DNA from: Algoriphagus machipongonensis
GTDB lineage: Bacteria; Bacteroidota; Bacteroidia; Cytophagales; Cyclobacteriaceae
DNA length: 64,000 nt
Assembly (NCBI RefSeq): GCF_000166275.1
Contig: NZ_CM001023.1
Coordinates: 1,206,501 to 1,270,500 of the forward strand
Reading direction: 5' to 3'
A model generated the notes under the pieces. It was given only the letters and a program-made list of their open reading frames with translations, ran no database searches and was not told the DNA's origin. Each line of letters starts with the position of its first letter. Within the stretch, counting starts at the first letter, position 1. The position numbers and the translations under genes were made by a program. Below, in pieces: positions 52,761-61,102 of the stretch.

Positions 52761-54608
52761 ATGAAAAATTGCCTTTTACTTGTTATAGGAATATTTATTA
52801 TAACGGCTTGCCAGACCAAGGAAGACCAAGAGCCAGTAATCCCTCCCTACTTTATCGATGGTGGCGAGGATTTTTTGAATGTTAATAAATTCTCAATTCG
52901 ACTGAATGCAGATAGTTTAAAGTTGAGTGAAAGTGGTCTTTGGACAATCCTTAGTGGGCTCGATGAAGAAAAAGTGTCTTTCGAAGATCCAAAGAATCCC
53001 AAAACCATTTTTCATGGAATGCCGGGGGAAAAATATGAATTACTTTGGGAGGTTAAATTTGGAGCTAAGAGCAGTTCGGATACTGTCGTCGTTACATTCG
53101 CTCCATTACAGACTGAAATCCTTGAAGTAAGTGGAGATTCCTTTCAGACCAGAAAAATGCTTACTGGCAAATCCTATGATCACGGATTATGGACTATAGA
53201 AGGGGATTATCATCATTTACGAGGTTTAAGCAATCAAGGGTTGGTAGACGAGAAAGACCCAAACGTTCTTATATATGGCTTAGAAAATACCACCATAAAA
53301 ATCACTTGGACCACTTGGTATGGAAGTAAATCCGCCTCCTCCTCGATTGAATTTGAAAGTGGGGAATACCAACAGGAAGAAGCGCTTCAAGAGTTGCAGA
53401 TATTAAATAATGATTACTACTATAAAGTAAATGAAAATGGTGATGTTATAGAAATCAATATGTTAGGAATACCCAGGGCTTGGATTTTTAGCGATCTAGA
53501 ACAATTTCCAGAACTCCAAGCACTTAAATATCTTGAGAAATTAAGGATTCCAGGGAATCCCATCTATGATTTCCCTGAAGTAATAACAAAAAGTTATCAT
53601 AAGCTTAAATATTTAGACCTTTCACACAATCACTTTACTACTATCCCCGAAGACTTTGGGAATCTGACAGAATTAGACACACTAATTATAAGTTCAATAC
53701 CTAATCTTAGTACGCTACCAGAGAGTATAGGCAACTTGAAAAAATTGAGATACCTTGATATGGTGGATGCTGGATTGACCAGCTTACCTGAAAGTTTCAG
53801 TGAAATGACTAACCTCAATTATGTAAGTCTTGAATTGAATAACATTGCCAAACTTCCGGAGCAGATTGGAAATCTTAAAAATTTAGAAACGTTTAGAGGC
53901 CCAGTTTTATCAGAAAGTATTCCAGCTTCTTTTTCAGATTTATCCTCTCTTAAGTTCTGTTTTTTTACAGTGAAAGGACCCAATGCTACCTTACCGGAAG
54001 ATTTTGGTAGATTAACTAATCTTGAAACATTATGGCTGACAGGTGATTATCTAAGACTTCCTGCAAGCTTTGTCAATTTGACAGAATTACAGGATTTATC
54101 AATCACATACAGCACAGGATTGACTGAAATTCCAATGGACTTCGGGAAGTTGAATAAATTAAATAAGTTAGTATTAGTGGTACGGATGCCTCGACTTCCG
54201 GAAAGCTTTGATCAACTCGTTAATCTGCAATATCTCAGTCTGCATGGAGAATTGAACTACTTGCCAAATAATATTGGTAATCTTAAAAACCTAATTGGAT
54301 TAAGTGCCAGTAGTATAAAATTAAAGGAATTACCAGAAAGTTTTGCCGAGCTAAAATACTTACGAGAGGTTAGATTAATTTCTAATGAAATTACACATCT
54401 ACCCGCTTCCATTGGGGAGTTGGATAATTTATATCTTATGGATATAGGAAGAAATGATATTTCTGAAATCCCACCTTCAATTGCAAAACTCGCGGATACA
54501 CTTCGATATTTAGCAGTGAATGGGAATAATTTCACACAGAGTCAATTCGATTGGCTGAAAGAAATGCTTCCTAATACTGAAATAACTTTTACCCTGCCAG
54601 GTGATTAA
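52761..54608 (+). CDS. Leucine-rich-repeat lipoprotein
   Basis: A 615-residue protein starting at the ATG at 52761, which begins a lipobox signal (NCLLLVIGIFIITACQ); an upstream TTG adds 11 residues. Two related N-terminal modules of about 100 residues each carry LWTI...NPKTIFHG and LWTIEG...NVLIYG. A leucine-rich-repeat array then extends over residues ~225-605, with repeats such as LPESIGNLKKLRYLDM and LPEQIGNLKNLETF. The repeat length is about 23 residues (plant/Ran-GAP-like spacing). Likely a surface or periplasmic protein-binding module; ligand unknown. Flanked by REP fossils on both sides. Confidence 0.85.
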   Translation: MKNCLLLVIGIFIITACQTKEDQEPVIPPYFIDGGEDFLNVNKFSIRLNADSLKLSESGLWTILSGLDEEKVSFEDPKNPKTIFHGMPGEKYELLWEVKFGAKSSSDTVVVTFAPLQTEILEVSGDSFQTRKMLTGKSYDHGLWTIEGDYHHLRGLSNQGLVDEKDPNVLIYGLENTTIKITWTTWYGSKSASSSIEFESGEYQQEEALQELQILNNDYYYKVNENGDVIEINMLGIPRAWIFSDLEQFPELQALKYLEKLRIPGNPIYDFPEVITKSYHKLKYLDLSHNHFTTIPEDFGNLTELDTLIISSIPNLSTLPESIGNLKKLRYLDMVDAGLTSLPESFSEMTNLNYVSLELNNIAKLPEQIGNLKNLETFRGPVLSESIPASFSDLSSLKFCFFTVKGPNATLPEDFGRLTNLETLWLTGDYLRLPASFVNLTELQDLSITYSTGLTEIPMDFGKLNKLNKLVLVVRMPRLPESFDQLVNLQYLSLHGELNYLPNNIGNLKNLIGLSASSIKLKELPESFAELKYLREVRLISNEITHLPASIGELDNLYLMDIGRNDISEIPPSIAKLADTLRYLAVNGNNFTQSQFDWLKEMLPNTEITFTLPGD

Positions 54609-54631
54609 ATCGCCTGTGGGGTAGAAAAGAA

Positions 54632-54667
54632 GGATTAGAAGGTCTGATTGAGGTGGATTATTGGTAG
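54632..54667 (+). pseudogene. RAYT (TnpA_REP) 3'-end fossil, very short
   Basis: The last 11 codons before TAG read G L E G L I E V D Y W, the terminal motif of the RAYT tail. The upstream transposase sequence is gone. The REP-like modules follow directly, as at the other four fossils. Confidence 0.7.
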
Positions 54668-54818
54668 ACAGCGCGTTCTTATCAATTTCAAATTGATAGG
54701 AATATTAAAGCAGGACAAGGCGTTAAAAAAAACATTCTGTGAATGTTTTTAGCCTTGGGCCGGGTAGTAGGGCAGGCAAACTACGCTTAGTAAACGATCT
54801 GACTACACCCAGATGGAT
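54668..54818. repeat. REP-like composite element
   Basis: TATCAATT-TCA-AATTGATA hairpin, CAAGGC...GCCTTG hairpin (54716-54757) with inner AAAAACATTC/GAATGTTTTT, then AAACTACGCTTAG, ACGATCTGACTACACC and CAGATGG. Same module order as at 45235 and 57535. Confidence 0.75.
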
Positions 54819-54837
54819 GATTATTAGTTATACTTAA

Positions 54838-55512
54838 CTATTTATTTATAATCAATTCTGATACTTCTACCAGAAAATCGATTATTAAATCAATAAATTG
54901 AATAACAAAATTAATTGATTCAATTTGAATTGTTTGATCTGTCAAGTAGATGTAAGCACCGTTTGATTTCTCAATAAATGAAATTAGATTTTCATTTTGA
55001 GGGTTATTTAAATCTATTCTACCTCTTTTATGTGCAATTGCATTTCTAATATTCCCGTAAAAATTTATTTCTCTCCATTTATCGTTTAAACTAGTTAGAT
55101 TAATTCCAATAACTATTTTCAAATATTTATAAGCTTGTTGAATATAACCTTTAGAATTGATGTCTTTAGGTCCAATTTTCAAATTATCTAAATGTTGAAT
55201 CATTTCACAAATTGAAAAGAACTCGCTTTCGAATTTAGAATATACAGTAAGGAATGTGGACTCATTCAGTATGCTAGAGAATTGGTCATGGTTATAAACT
55301 TCATCTTCAAAAATAAAATGTGCTTCAGGTAAATCTGGGTTTGTTTTTCTTTCGGACTCCCATTCCCTATACTTTTTTTCTAAATCTGATTCAATATTTC
55401 GAATCATTGATTGGGACTGATTTAAGTATGATTTAATTGCATCGAATTGAAATTCATAATTTATTTTCGCATCTGTTAAGAACCAATACTTTTGACTTCT
55501 TCTATTTTCCAT
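54838..55512 (-). CDS. HEPN-domain protein, possible RNase or antiviral factor
   Basis: A 224-residue, mostly helical, highly charged protein without a signal peptide or transmembrane helix. Near residues 155-161 it contains RNAIAHKRG, which fits the HEPN signature RxxxxH (R-N-A-I-A-H). HEPN nucleases use such Arg/His pairs to cut RNA, often as toxins or phage-defence effectors; some HEPN proteins are inactive. No antitoxin or partner domain is adjacent. It stands in an accessory region between a REP element and an ion-channel fossil. The remaining sequence matches no family I can name. RNase activity is inferred. Confidence 0.6.
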   Translation of the reverse strand: MENRRSQKYWFLTDAKINYEFQFDAIKSYLNQSQSMIRNIESDLEKKYREWESERKTNPDLPEAHFIFEDEVYNHDQFSSILNESTFLTVYSKFESEFFSICEMIQHLDNLKIGPKDINSKGYIQQAYKYLKIVIGINLTSLNDKWREINFYGNIRNAIAHKRGRIDLNNPQNENLISFIEKSNGAYIYLTDQTIQIESINFVIQFIDLIIDFLVEVSELIINK

Positions 55513-55525
55513 ATCTATTAATTGC

Positions 55526-55640
55526 CTACTCTTTTACAAACCACCTGCCTACATAGGCAGTAAATGTTCCAAATAATCCTACTCCGGTGGTCATTAGTAC
55601 GGCGGCGTTTAGCCCCCCCCCCCCCAACTTTGCCAATCTC
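55526..55640 (-). pseudogene. Ion-channel fragment
   Basis: The minus strand reads VLMTTGVGLFGTFTAYVGRW, FVKE and stop (stop at 55526-55528), strikingly like the last transmembrane helix of two-TM potassium-channel-type proteins (xxMTTGVGLFGTFTG). Before it, GGGG encoded by a C13 tract and IGDWQSW occupy the place of the selectivity region, but no intact pore remains. It begins 14 bp upstream of the HEPN ATG. Confidence 0.5.
55613..55625. repeat. Homopolymer C13 tract
   Basis: Thirteen consecutive C residues on the plus strand, inside the channel fossil. A second run of eight C occurs at 55717-55724. Such runs are prone to slippage and to assembly error. Confidence 0.85.
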
Positions 55641-56009
55641 CAATATCCCAACTAATCCCTCCCCTCACAATACCCAGTACAGGGTATATTTTCTAAAAGC
55701 CTTCCTTCTTAGCTTACCCCCCCCTTGTCTAATCTACCTTCCACATCTGTTAGTCAGTATCTCCTGCCTTGGTGCTTGAATATGAGGTGCTCGTGGTCGA
55801 TGACGAATAGGTGAAGTAGGGAACATCCGATGACTCGGTATCAGAGATTTGTGGTGGAGGTGAAGTGAACAGGATTTATGATTTCTGATTTTAGATATCA
55901 GATTTATTGTGTTAGAGTTAAGACTTGAGAAATAGTGTCAACTCTTTCCAAAATCTCCTGATTTGTATTTAGTAAATCCTAATTAATTTCAGATTAAATC
56001 GGTTTTAAT
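55641..56009. other. Intergenic region, nothing recognised
   Basis: About 370 bp between the channel fossil and the TPR gene. It contains the C8 run and T-rich DNA. I see no intact coding frame on either strand. Confidence 0.4.
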
Positions 56010-57140
56010 TCATCTGCCGCTGCAATATTCTTTTTTTAAATCAATTGAATCTTCTCCACCTAATTCAATGGCCTTTGAAAAGTCTTGGCAGGCTTCTTCA
56101 ATTTTATTCATTTGAATCAAGGATTTTCCTCTGTTTCGGTAGGCTATATAATAAGTTGGATCTAACTCAATTGCTCGTGTAAAATCAGGGATTGAACTCT
56201 CAAAATCCCCAAGATTTGCTCTCGTGTACCCTATATTGTTGTGATGCCAAGGATTAGATGGTTCCAGTTCAATAGCTTTAGAAAAATCTAGAATAGATTC
56301 AAAATAATCAGGAGGTGATTTTCTCGCCTTACAAACTCCTCTATTGACATACGACTTTGCATCAAAAGGATTTAATTTGATTGCTTTGGAATATTCAACA
56401 ATTGCATCTTCGAATTTATTCTGAGAAGCGTAAAGGACACCTTTGTTATAAAAGGCATCTGCAAAGAAAGAGTCTATTTCAATTGCGAGATCATAATCTT
56501 TCAAAGCACCTTCAAAATCACCTTTTCTTTTTTTGATATTTCCCCTATTAGAATAGGCTTCTGCCATATCAGGGTCGATTTGTAATGCAAGTTCATAATC
56601 TTCCAGCGCCCCATTTAAGTCACCTTTATCAGATTTTATTGCTCCCCTATCTATATATGGTTTGGCATAACCCGGGTTTAGATAAATTGATTTTTCGTAA
56701 TCTTCTAAAGCGCCTTCTATATCATGGAGTTTAAACCTTAAATGTCCTCGATTGGAATAAGCCAAATAAAATGTTGAATCTATAGAGATTGCTTCATCAA
56801 AATCTGAAAATGCATTCTCATATTCCCCAAATTGCATCCATATAGTACCTCTATTTACTATAGGGAAAACAATAACAGGATGCTCGTATTCTATTGCCTT
56901 GTTAAAATCTTCAATTGCGCCTACAAAGTCATATAACCTTAACCTAACAACACCTCTATTATAATAAGGAAGTGGATTGTATCTATCATAAAATATTGCT
57001 TTAGAGAATTCAGATTCAGATTCTTCAAGTTTTAATTCATTTTGCAATTCAACAGCTTTAGCATAGTGGTCTTTATAAGATTGTGAAATTGCAGGTATAG
57101 AAAGGCAAAGGAACAATGCAAGTTGGAGTGTGCGTTTCAT
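56010..57140 (-). CDS. Tetratricopeptide-repeat protein, secreted
   Basis: A 376-residue protein with a signal peptide (RTLQLALFLCLSIPAIS, cleaved near SQS), followed by about ten TPR units of 34 residues, each with the pattern Y.NRG..K...GD..GAL.DY..AI..DP. Examples are AYSNRGNIKKRKGDFEGAL and SYVNRGVCKARKSP. TPR superhelices are protein-interaction scaffolds; such secreted TPR proteins are common in Bacteroidota and no partner can be assigned. It lies between the channel fossil and the 57409 RAYT fossil. Confidence 0.88.
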   Translation of the reverse strand: MKRTLQLALFLCLSIPAISQSYKDHYAKAVELQNELKLEESESEFSKAIFYDRYNPLPYYNRGVVRLRLYDFVGAIEDFNKAIEYEHPVIVFPIVNRGTIWMQFGEYENAFSDFDEAISIDSTFYLAYSNRGHLRFKLHDIEGALEDYEKSIYLNPGYAKPYIDRGAIKSDKGDLNGALEDYELALQIDPDMAEAYSNRGNIKKRKGDFEGALKDYDLAIEIDSFFADAFYNKGVLYASQNKFEDAIVEYSKAIKLNPFDAKSYVNRGVCKARKSPPDYFESILDFSKAIELEPSNPWHHNNIGYTRANLGDFESSIPDFTRAIELDPTYYIAYRNRGKSLIQMNKIEEACQDFSKAIELGGEDSIDLKKEYCSGR

Positions 57141-57408
57141 AGATTGATAAAAACCATGAGTTTGAAGGATGAAAATTCAGAAAAATAATTCGTTTTTTTA
57201 ATTAATAGTTGACTTTTTTCAGAGTTCTGTTTTTAGGAAAAAGCAGGAAGTGAGGCAAGCAGGAGAATTAAAAGGAATATAGTACGCACAATGAGTTTTC
57301 TTTGAATTCAGTATTATTTTTCTTTTTGTTTTCAATAGTCTTTCCTGTACTTGCAAGGCAAAAAGAAGATTTATGGCCCCAAAGTTTCTTGCCGAATTCC
57401 GAGTAAAA

Positions 57409-57534
57409 ATGATGCGAGTCAGAGCTGGTATTGTAGAAAAGCCGGAAGACTTTCTATATTCAAGTGCAAGGAATCCCGCCACGGCGGGCAAGTACTTGGG
57501 ATTAAAAGGTTTGATAGAAGTGGATTTTTGGTAA
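57409..57534 (+). pseudogene. RAYT (TnpA_REP) 3'-end fossil
   Basis: Reads MMRVRAGIVEKPEDFLYSSA, RNPATAGKYLG, LKGLIEVDFW and stop: the best-preserved transposase tail in the window. Only ~41 codons remain. The start region (CCGAGTAAAAATGATGCG) matches the 46588 copy. Confidence 0.85.
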
Positions 57535-57736
57535 GTGGTCCTGATAAACCAATTACAAATTAGTTAGGATAGTAAAGCAGGACAAGGCGTTATAAAGCAA
57601 TTCAGTGAATTGTTTTAGCCTTGGGCCAGTCCACGACAATTGTCGGGAGTGGGGCAGGAAAACTACGCTTAGAAAACGATCTGACTACACCCAGATGGGG
57701 GAAATTGGTACGATTTGACTACACCCAGAAGGGGAC
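57535..57736. repeat. REP-like composite element with doubled tail
   Basis: AACCAATTACAAATTAGTT hairpin, CAAGGC...GCCTTG hairpin (57583-57623, inner CAATTC/GAATTG), palindrome CGACAATTGTCG (57634-57645), then ACGATCTGACTACACC with CAGATGGGGG, and a second GATTTGACTACACCCAGAAG. Confidence 0.75.
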
Positions 57737-58468
57737 TTATACTTCGCCATACTCTTTTTGAGCAAAATATTCGTAATCCAGAATCAGCTGATCGATAAAC
57801 TCAAGGGGTTTGGTATCGTAGCTGACCTGAAGCAGGGTACTGGTCTTTTCTGCTAATTTATTGATCAGTGCAAAATCATGAGATTTTAGCGCTTCTATCC
57901 TGATTTTTTTGATCTGAGTAAGCTGAGAATCATTCAAGTTGATGACTTGAGGGTATTTGGGTTCGTGTTCTTTGTTTACTTTGGTCAGTAGATCCTCCCG
58001 TTTTATTGCCTCTTGTTTTAGGGAAATGACAGTCGTTCCGGCAGCTAGGTCACCTAGCCTTTGGCCCTTGCCTCCTAAGAGAATCGTCAAAAGTGCAATC
58101 CCCCCAGAACTGAGTGTGATATCCACGGGTCTAAGAATCCATCGAAGCAGGTAACTACCAATGGTAGCTCTCGTGCCATCGAGCTGCACTACCCGAATTT
58201 CCATGGTATACTTACCTATTGACTGCCCATTCATAAAGATTTCAAATAGCAAATGATACAGCAGAAAAGGTAAAATAAGAAGTGTTGTTACGGCTATGGA
58301 ACCGTTTTCAATTTTTAAAATGAAAAATGCAGTTATCGAAACCAAAATGAGATATACTCCTATGATAAAGAAGTCTATGACCTGGGCTAAAATCCTCGTT
58401 CCTACCGTTGCAGGGGATTGTCGGATCTGGATATTATGGGCCGTTTCGATATAATTTTCTTCCATCAT
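57737..58468 (-). CDS. RDD family membrane protein
   Basis: A 243-residue protein with an RDD domain: helices near residues 33-53, 60-82 and 110-130, the Arg/Asp signature in RILAQVIDFFIIG and DGTRATIGSYLLRWILRPVD, and LGGKGQRLGDLAAGT. The C-terminal ~70 residues are cytoplasmic and helical. RDD proteins often lie beside SpoIIM/MoxR/DUF58 clusters, as here, where this gene is divergent from the cluster. Function not established; possibly an ion antiporter or membrane-assembly factor. Confidence 0.87.
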   Translation of the reverse strand: MMEENYIETAHNIQIRQSPATVGTRILAQVIDFFIIGVYLILVSITAFFILKIENGSIAVTTLLILPFLLYHLLFEIFMNGQSIGKYTMEIRVVQLDGTRATIGSYLLRWILRPVDITLSSGGIALLTILLGGKGQRLGDLAAGTTVISLKQEAIKREDLLTKVNKEHEPKYPQVINLNDSQLTQIKKIRIEALKSHDFALINKLAEKTSTLLQVSYDTKPLEFIDQLILDYEYFAQKEYGEV

Positions 58469-58571
58469 TTGAAGGTGTCAGGGTTCTAAAATAAAGTTAT
58501 CAGGAAAAATACCTTTACCATATTATTTAATAAAAATAATTTAATAGTTTTAGCAGAACCTAGTTGACTGA

Positions 58572-59554
58572 ATGAGAGAATCCCTTTTTATCAAAAAGAA
58601 TCAAGCTAAATGGCGTGAATTTGAAGAGCATATTTCTAAAAAAATACCCTTCCTGCTTCAGATTTAGCTGATTTGTACTTGGAGGTATCAGATGATCTCA
58701 ATTTTGCCAGAACTTTTTTTCCAGAAGGAAAAACTGCTTCTTACCTCAACCATTTAGCCTCTCAATATCACCGGGAAGTATATCAAGACAAAAAGTTGGG
58801 AGCCAAAGCAGTGCTGGATTTTTATACAAAAGATTTTCCACTGTTGTTTTATAAATACCTTCCGCAGCTGGCTGCTTCTTTCTTTGTATTTGGCCTTTTT
58901 GTACTAATGGGAGCTTACTCTGCGAAAACTGATATTTCCTTTGTCCGCTCCATTCTTGGAGATGGCTATGTCAACCAAACGCTCGCGAATATAGATTCGG
59001 GTGACGCTATGGCTGTATATAAAAAAATGAACCAAATTGATATGTTTTTGGGAATCACAGTCAATAACATACGAGTGGCCATTACTGCTTTTGTAGCAGG
59101 GATCTTTGTGGGAATAGGCACATTGCTGGTATTGATGTACAATGGTGTCATGTTGGGATCATTCCAATATTTCTTCTTCGATCAAGAGTTATTCTGGGAA
59201 TCTGCCCGTACTATTTGGATTCATGGTACGATAGAGATTTCGGTCATAGTCATTGCCGGATGTGCAGGTTTGGTTTTGGGAAATGGACTACTCTTTCCAG
59301 GCACATTTACCCGCATGTACTCCTTCCGTCAATCCATAAAAGATGGATTGAAGATTCTAATGAGTACCATTCCGTTTTTTGTATTAGCGGGGTTTTTAGA
59401 ATCATTTGTCACGCGCTTGACTCAGATGCCTGATTTTCTCAGTATTCTGATCATCCTTGGGTCTTTTGCGCTGATCGTATTTTACTATGTTTACTTACCA
59501 ATCAACCTAAATAAAAAGTCTACCACATGCAGCAGCAGTCCTACCTTGAATTAA
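58572..59554 (+). CDS. Stage II sporulation protein M (SpoIIM) family, with A7 frameshift
   Basis: A SpoIIM-family membrane protein of about 327 residues. ATG at 58572 opens MRESLFIKKNQAKWREFEEH, the usual SpoIIM N terminus, in one frame. After ISKK a run of seven A (58637-58643) shifts the frame: the original reading ends at TAG (58664-58666), whereas from LPASDLADLYLEVSDDL onward the next frame continues the protein (five or six helices) to 59554. One extra A would restore the match. Either a real mutation, a sequencing error, or a slippage site. It heads the SpoIIM-DUF4129-DUF4350-MoxR-DUF58 cluster; the downstream gene overlaps it by 28 bp. Confidence 0.85.
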
Positions 59555-60360
59555 GAGAGCGAAGAGAATTGGGAACGATCCTTTCCGATTCATTTACCTT
59601 CATTAGAATCAATAGAAGCCTCCTTTGGGACGTGCTATTAAATACCTCTGGAATTTTCTTTCTGTTGGCGATAGTGGTAGCAGGATTCTATCAGTATGCT
59701 ACTACTTCCTCCTGGATGACCTCTGATCCACTTAGCTTTTTTTTGGTGCTTTTTTTATTGATGCTTACCAGTATCCTTTTTTATGCCTCTTTATCAGCTG
59801 CGATTTATGCTTTTATGAATAATTACATAGACAATAAAGGGGATGTACAAAAGGAAGTTGTAATTCAGGAAGCCCGATCCAATATGGGGGATCTGATTAT
59901 ACTTTCTATTATCACTGCAATAATCATGTTTTTCGGGTTTATATTTTTGGTTATTCCCGGAATTTATCTTTCAGTTCCTATGGCTATGGTTTATCCTGTA
60001 TTCTGTTTCCAGAAACTGGGGAAATTTGCCAGTATTAGCGGGGCATTCAAACTTATTTCGGATTATTGGTGGGTTACCTTTGGTACTCTTTTGGTCATCT
60101 ACATTGTATTTATGATCATGTCTTTTGTATTTCAACTTCCGAGTACAATTTACCTGGCCGTCATGGCTTTTTTCTCCGCGGCAAGTGGGAATCCAGAGCT
60201 TTCGGGTGATTTTATATACTTGATCTTATCCACCATAAGTTCGGCTGCCAGCAACTTACTCTCTGTCATTATAGTCGTTTGCTTAGGCCTGGTTTATTTG
60301 GATTTGGATGAAGAACAAAATAGAACTGGGATTAAGGCAAAACTCGAGGAACTTGGCTAG
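59527..60360 (+). CDS. Integral membrane protein of the SpoIIM/MoxR cluster
   Basis: A 277-residue protein with about six transmembrane helices and a charged N-terminal segment (YLELRERRELGTILSD). The pattern of segments resembles the membrane-domain proteins related to glycerophosphodiester phosphodiesterase membrane domains, and no catalytic residues are seen. It overlaps the SpoIIM gene by 28 bp and the DUF4129 gene by 53 bp, so it is certainly part of the cluster. Its role is unknown; in related operons such proteins occur between SpoIIM and DUF4129. Confidence 0.78.
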   Translation: MQQQSYLELRERRELGTILSDSFTFIRINRSLLWDVLLNTSGIFFLLAIVVAGFYQYATTSSWMTSDPLSFFLVLFLLMLTSILFYASLSAAIYAFMNNYIDNKGDVQKEVVIQEARSNMGDLIILSIITAIIMFFGFIFLVIPGIYLSVPMAMVYPVFCFQKLGKFASISGAFKLISDYWWVTFGTLLVIYIVFMIMSFVFQLPSTIYLAVMAFFSAASGNPELSGDFIYLILSTISSAASNLLSVIIVVCLGLVYLDLDEEQNRTGIKAKLEELG

Positions 60361-61102
60361 AATTGGACTCATAGCTCTTCTGTTTTTTTTGTTCCAATGG
60401 CAATCATTTGCTAGACCGGACATCCTGACCTTGCAAGACACTGTGCTTGCTGGCAATGACAGCTTAGGCTTTATTTACCATGAGGCTTGGTCATTCGAAG
60501 AAGGGTATGAAGAGAGCTATCTTTCCAGTGAAGCTTATTTATATAAAGAAATCCAGCAAGAGGAAAACTGGCTTCAGCGTGCAAATAACTGGTTGAAGGC
60601 AACTTGGAATAGATTTTTGGAATGGCTCTGGGATGGAGTAGCGCTTTCTGGGTTCTGGAAGGTTTTTTTTCAATTGGCCCCCTATTTATTAGTCTTGGCG
60701 CTTATGGTTTTACTCGTCTGGCTCGCCATGAAATTCAGTTCAGAAAACAACCGAGATCTTAAAGAACAGGTTTCTGGTATTAGTTCAGATGAAATTCTGA
60801 TTAAAAGTAGCAATCTGAAAAAACTGGCTGAAGAAGCTCTACAGAATCAGGATTTTCGACTTGCCCTGAGATACAGATACCTATTGGTGCTTAGGCACCT
60901 GATCGAGCAAAAACTAATTTTATGGAAATCTTCCAAGACGAATTATGATTACCAAAAGGAGTTGAAGGAAAGCTCTTTCCTTGCAGCATTCACGGAAGTG
61001 ACGCGAATTTATAATTTCGTTTGGTATGGGCATTTGGATCTGGATGCCAAGACTTATGCTGAATTTGAACAAGCTTTCAATCATATAGACCAACAGTCAT
61101 GA
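60308..61102 (+). CDS. DUF4129 domain-containing protein
   Basis: A 264-residue protein with an N-terminal hydrophobic segment (RIGLIALLFFLFQWQ, residues 18-32), a second membrane segment near residues 127-142 (LVLALMVLLVWLAM) and a C-terminal DUF4129 domain (ALRYRYLLVLRHLIEQKLI, then FVWYGHLDLDAKTYAEFEQA). DUF4129 appears in gene clusters with DUF4350, MoxR and DUF58 and in transglutaminase-like proteins. The start at 60308 overlaps the previous gene by 53 bp; an alternative later start is possible. It overlaps the next gene by 4 bp (ATGA). Confidence 0.83.
   Translation: MKNKIELGLRQNSRNLARIGLIALLFFLFQWQSFARPDILTLQDTVLAGNDSLGFIYHEAWSFEEGYEESYLSSEAYLYKEIQQEENWLQRANNWLKATWNRFLEWLWDGVALSGFWKVFFQLAPYLLVLALMVLLVWLAMKFSSENNRDLKEQVSGISSDEILIKSSNLKKLAEEALQNQDFRLALRYRYLLVLRHLIEQKLILWKSSKTNYDYQKELKESSFLAAFTEVTRIYNFVWYGHLDLDAKTYAEFEQAFNHIDQQS

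Noticed and set aside
55564..55779. A 71-codon plus-strand frame rich in Pro and Ser
   Set aside because: It runs across the C13 and C8 homopolymers and opposite the channel fossil, so its composition is an artefact of low-complexity DNA.
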